Part shown: positions 15,485 to 15,533 of the stretch, in pieces
Layout of the letters: each line of letters opens with the position of its first letter
Numbering within the stretch: the first letter of the stretch is position 1
Assembly (NCBI GenBank): GCA_028683685.1
Contig: JAQUHH010000019.1
Coordinates: 1-15,533 of the forward strand
Direction: 5' to 3'
DNA from: Bacteroidales bacterium
Lineage (GTDB): Bacteria; Bacteroidota; Bacteroidia; Bacteroidales; WCHB1-69
DNA length: 15,533 bases
The notes under the pieces: generated by a model
What the model was told of the DNA's origin: nothing
Database searches by the model: none
The model's input: the letters and a program-made list of their open reading frames with translations, nothing else
Translations under genes and position numbers: made by a program

Positions 15485-15533
15485 CTACTTTACTTTAGTT
15501 TTTATTCCACTAACAAAACTTTTTGCAGGTTTA
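15485..15533 (-). CDS. HU/IHF-family DNA-binding protein, C-terminal end only
   Basis: The minus-strand frame entering at 15532 encodes KPAKSFVSGIKTKVK and then TAG (15487-15485). This fits the C-terminal helix of Bacteroidota HU-like proteins, which bind and bend DNA in the nucleoid. An HU-type gene upstream of rng is the usual arrangement as I recall it. Only 15 residues are visible, so the assignment rests on this tail and on context. Confidence 0.65.
   Translation of the reverse strand, partial: KPAKSFVSGIKTKVK

Overview
The window looks like chromosomal DNA from an AT-rich, probably anaerobic member of the Bacteroidota (Bacteroidales-like). Four things point there: promoter motifs of the TTTG / TAnnTTTG type, start codons with almost no Shine-Dalgarno sequence, a single-chain pyruvate:ferredoxin oxidoreductase, and phylum-typical small genes and gene neighbours. 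I see no insertion sequence, prophage, CRISPR array or defence island. This is mostly housekeeping DNA, with a few unusual details.

Left part (1-3215, + strand): the 3' part of an FAD-dependent oxidoreductase ending in a strong terminator. A membrane flippase-like/LPG-synthase-TM protein follows, overlapping the heptose-phosphate adenylyltransferase gene rfaE2 by 29 bases. Then comes a small PAS-domain gene broken by an in-frame TAA. Middle (3216-7740): the large monocistronic nifJ-type pyruvate:ferredoxin oxidoreductase gene with its own promoter and terminator, then convergent tRNA-Cys (+) and tRNA-Phe (-) genes separated by three hairpins.

Envelope operon (7758-11920, + strand): coaX (type III pantothenate kinase), an outer-membrane beta-barrel protein, a secreted TPR protein and lptC. 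These are tightly packed (overlaps or 0-67 base gaps) and look driven by one promoter just before coaX. The start of lptC carries a perfect 28-bp palindrome.

Right part (11938-15533, - strand), read right to left: the C-terminal end of an HU/IHF-type DNA-binding protein, a 29-residue very basic protein (too short for most gene callers), a 281-base leader with a perfect inverted repeat, rng (RNase G/E), recX, and prfB (release factor 2). prfB is split by the classical programmed +1 frameshift, including its internal AGGAGG stimulator. This is the only strong Shine-Dalgarno-like sequence I see placed next to a decoding site in the window.

I do not find a convincing undescribed multi-gene system. 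The best leads are the lptC palindrome, the broken PAS gene, the rng leader, the CoaX active-site substitution and the 29-residue gene.
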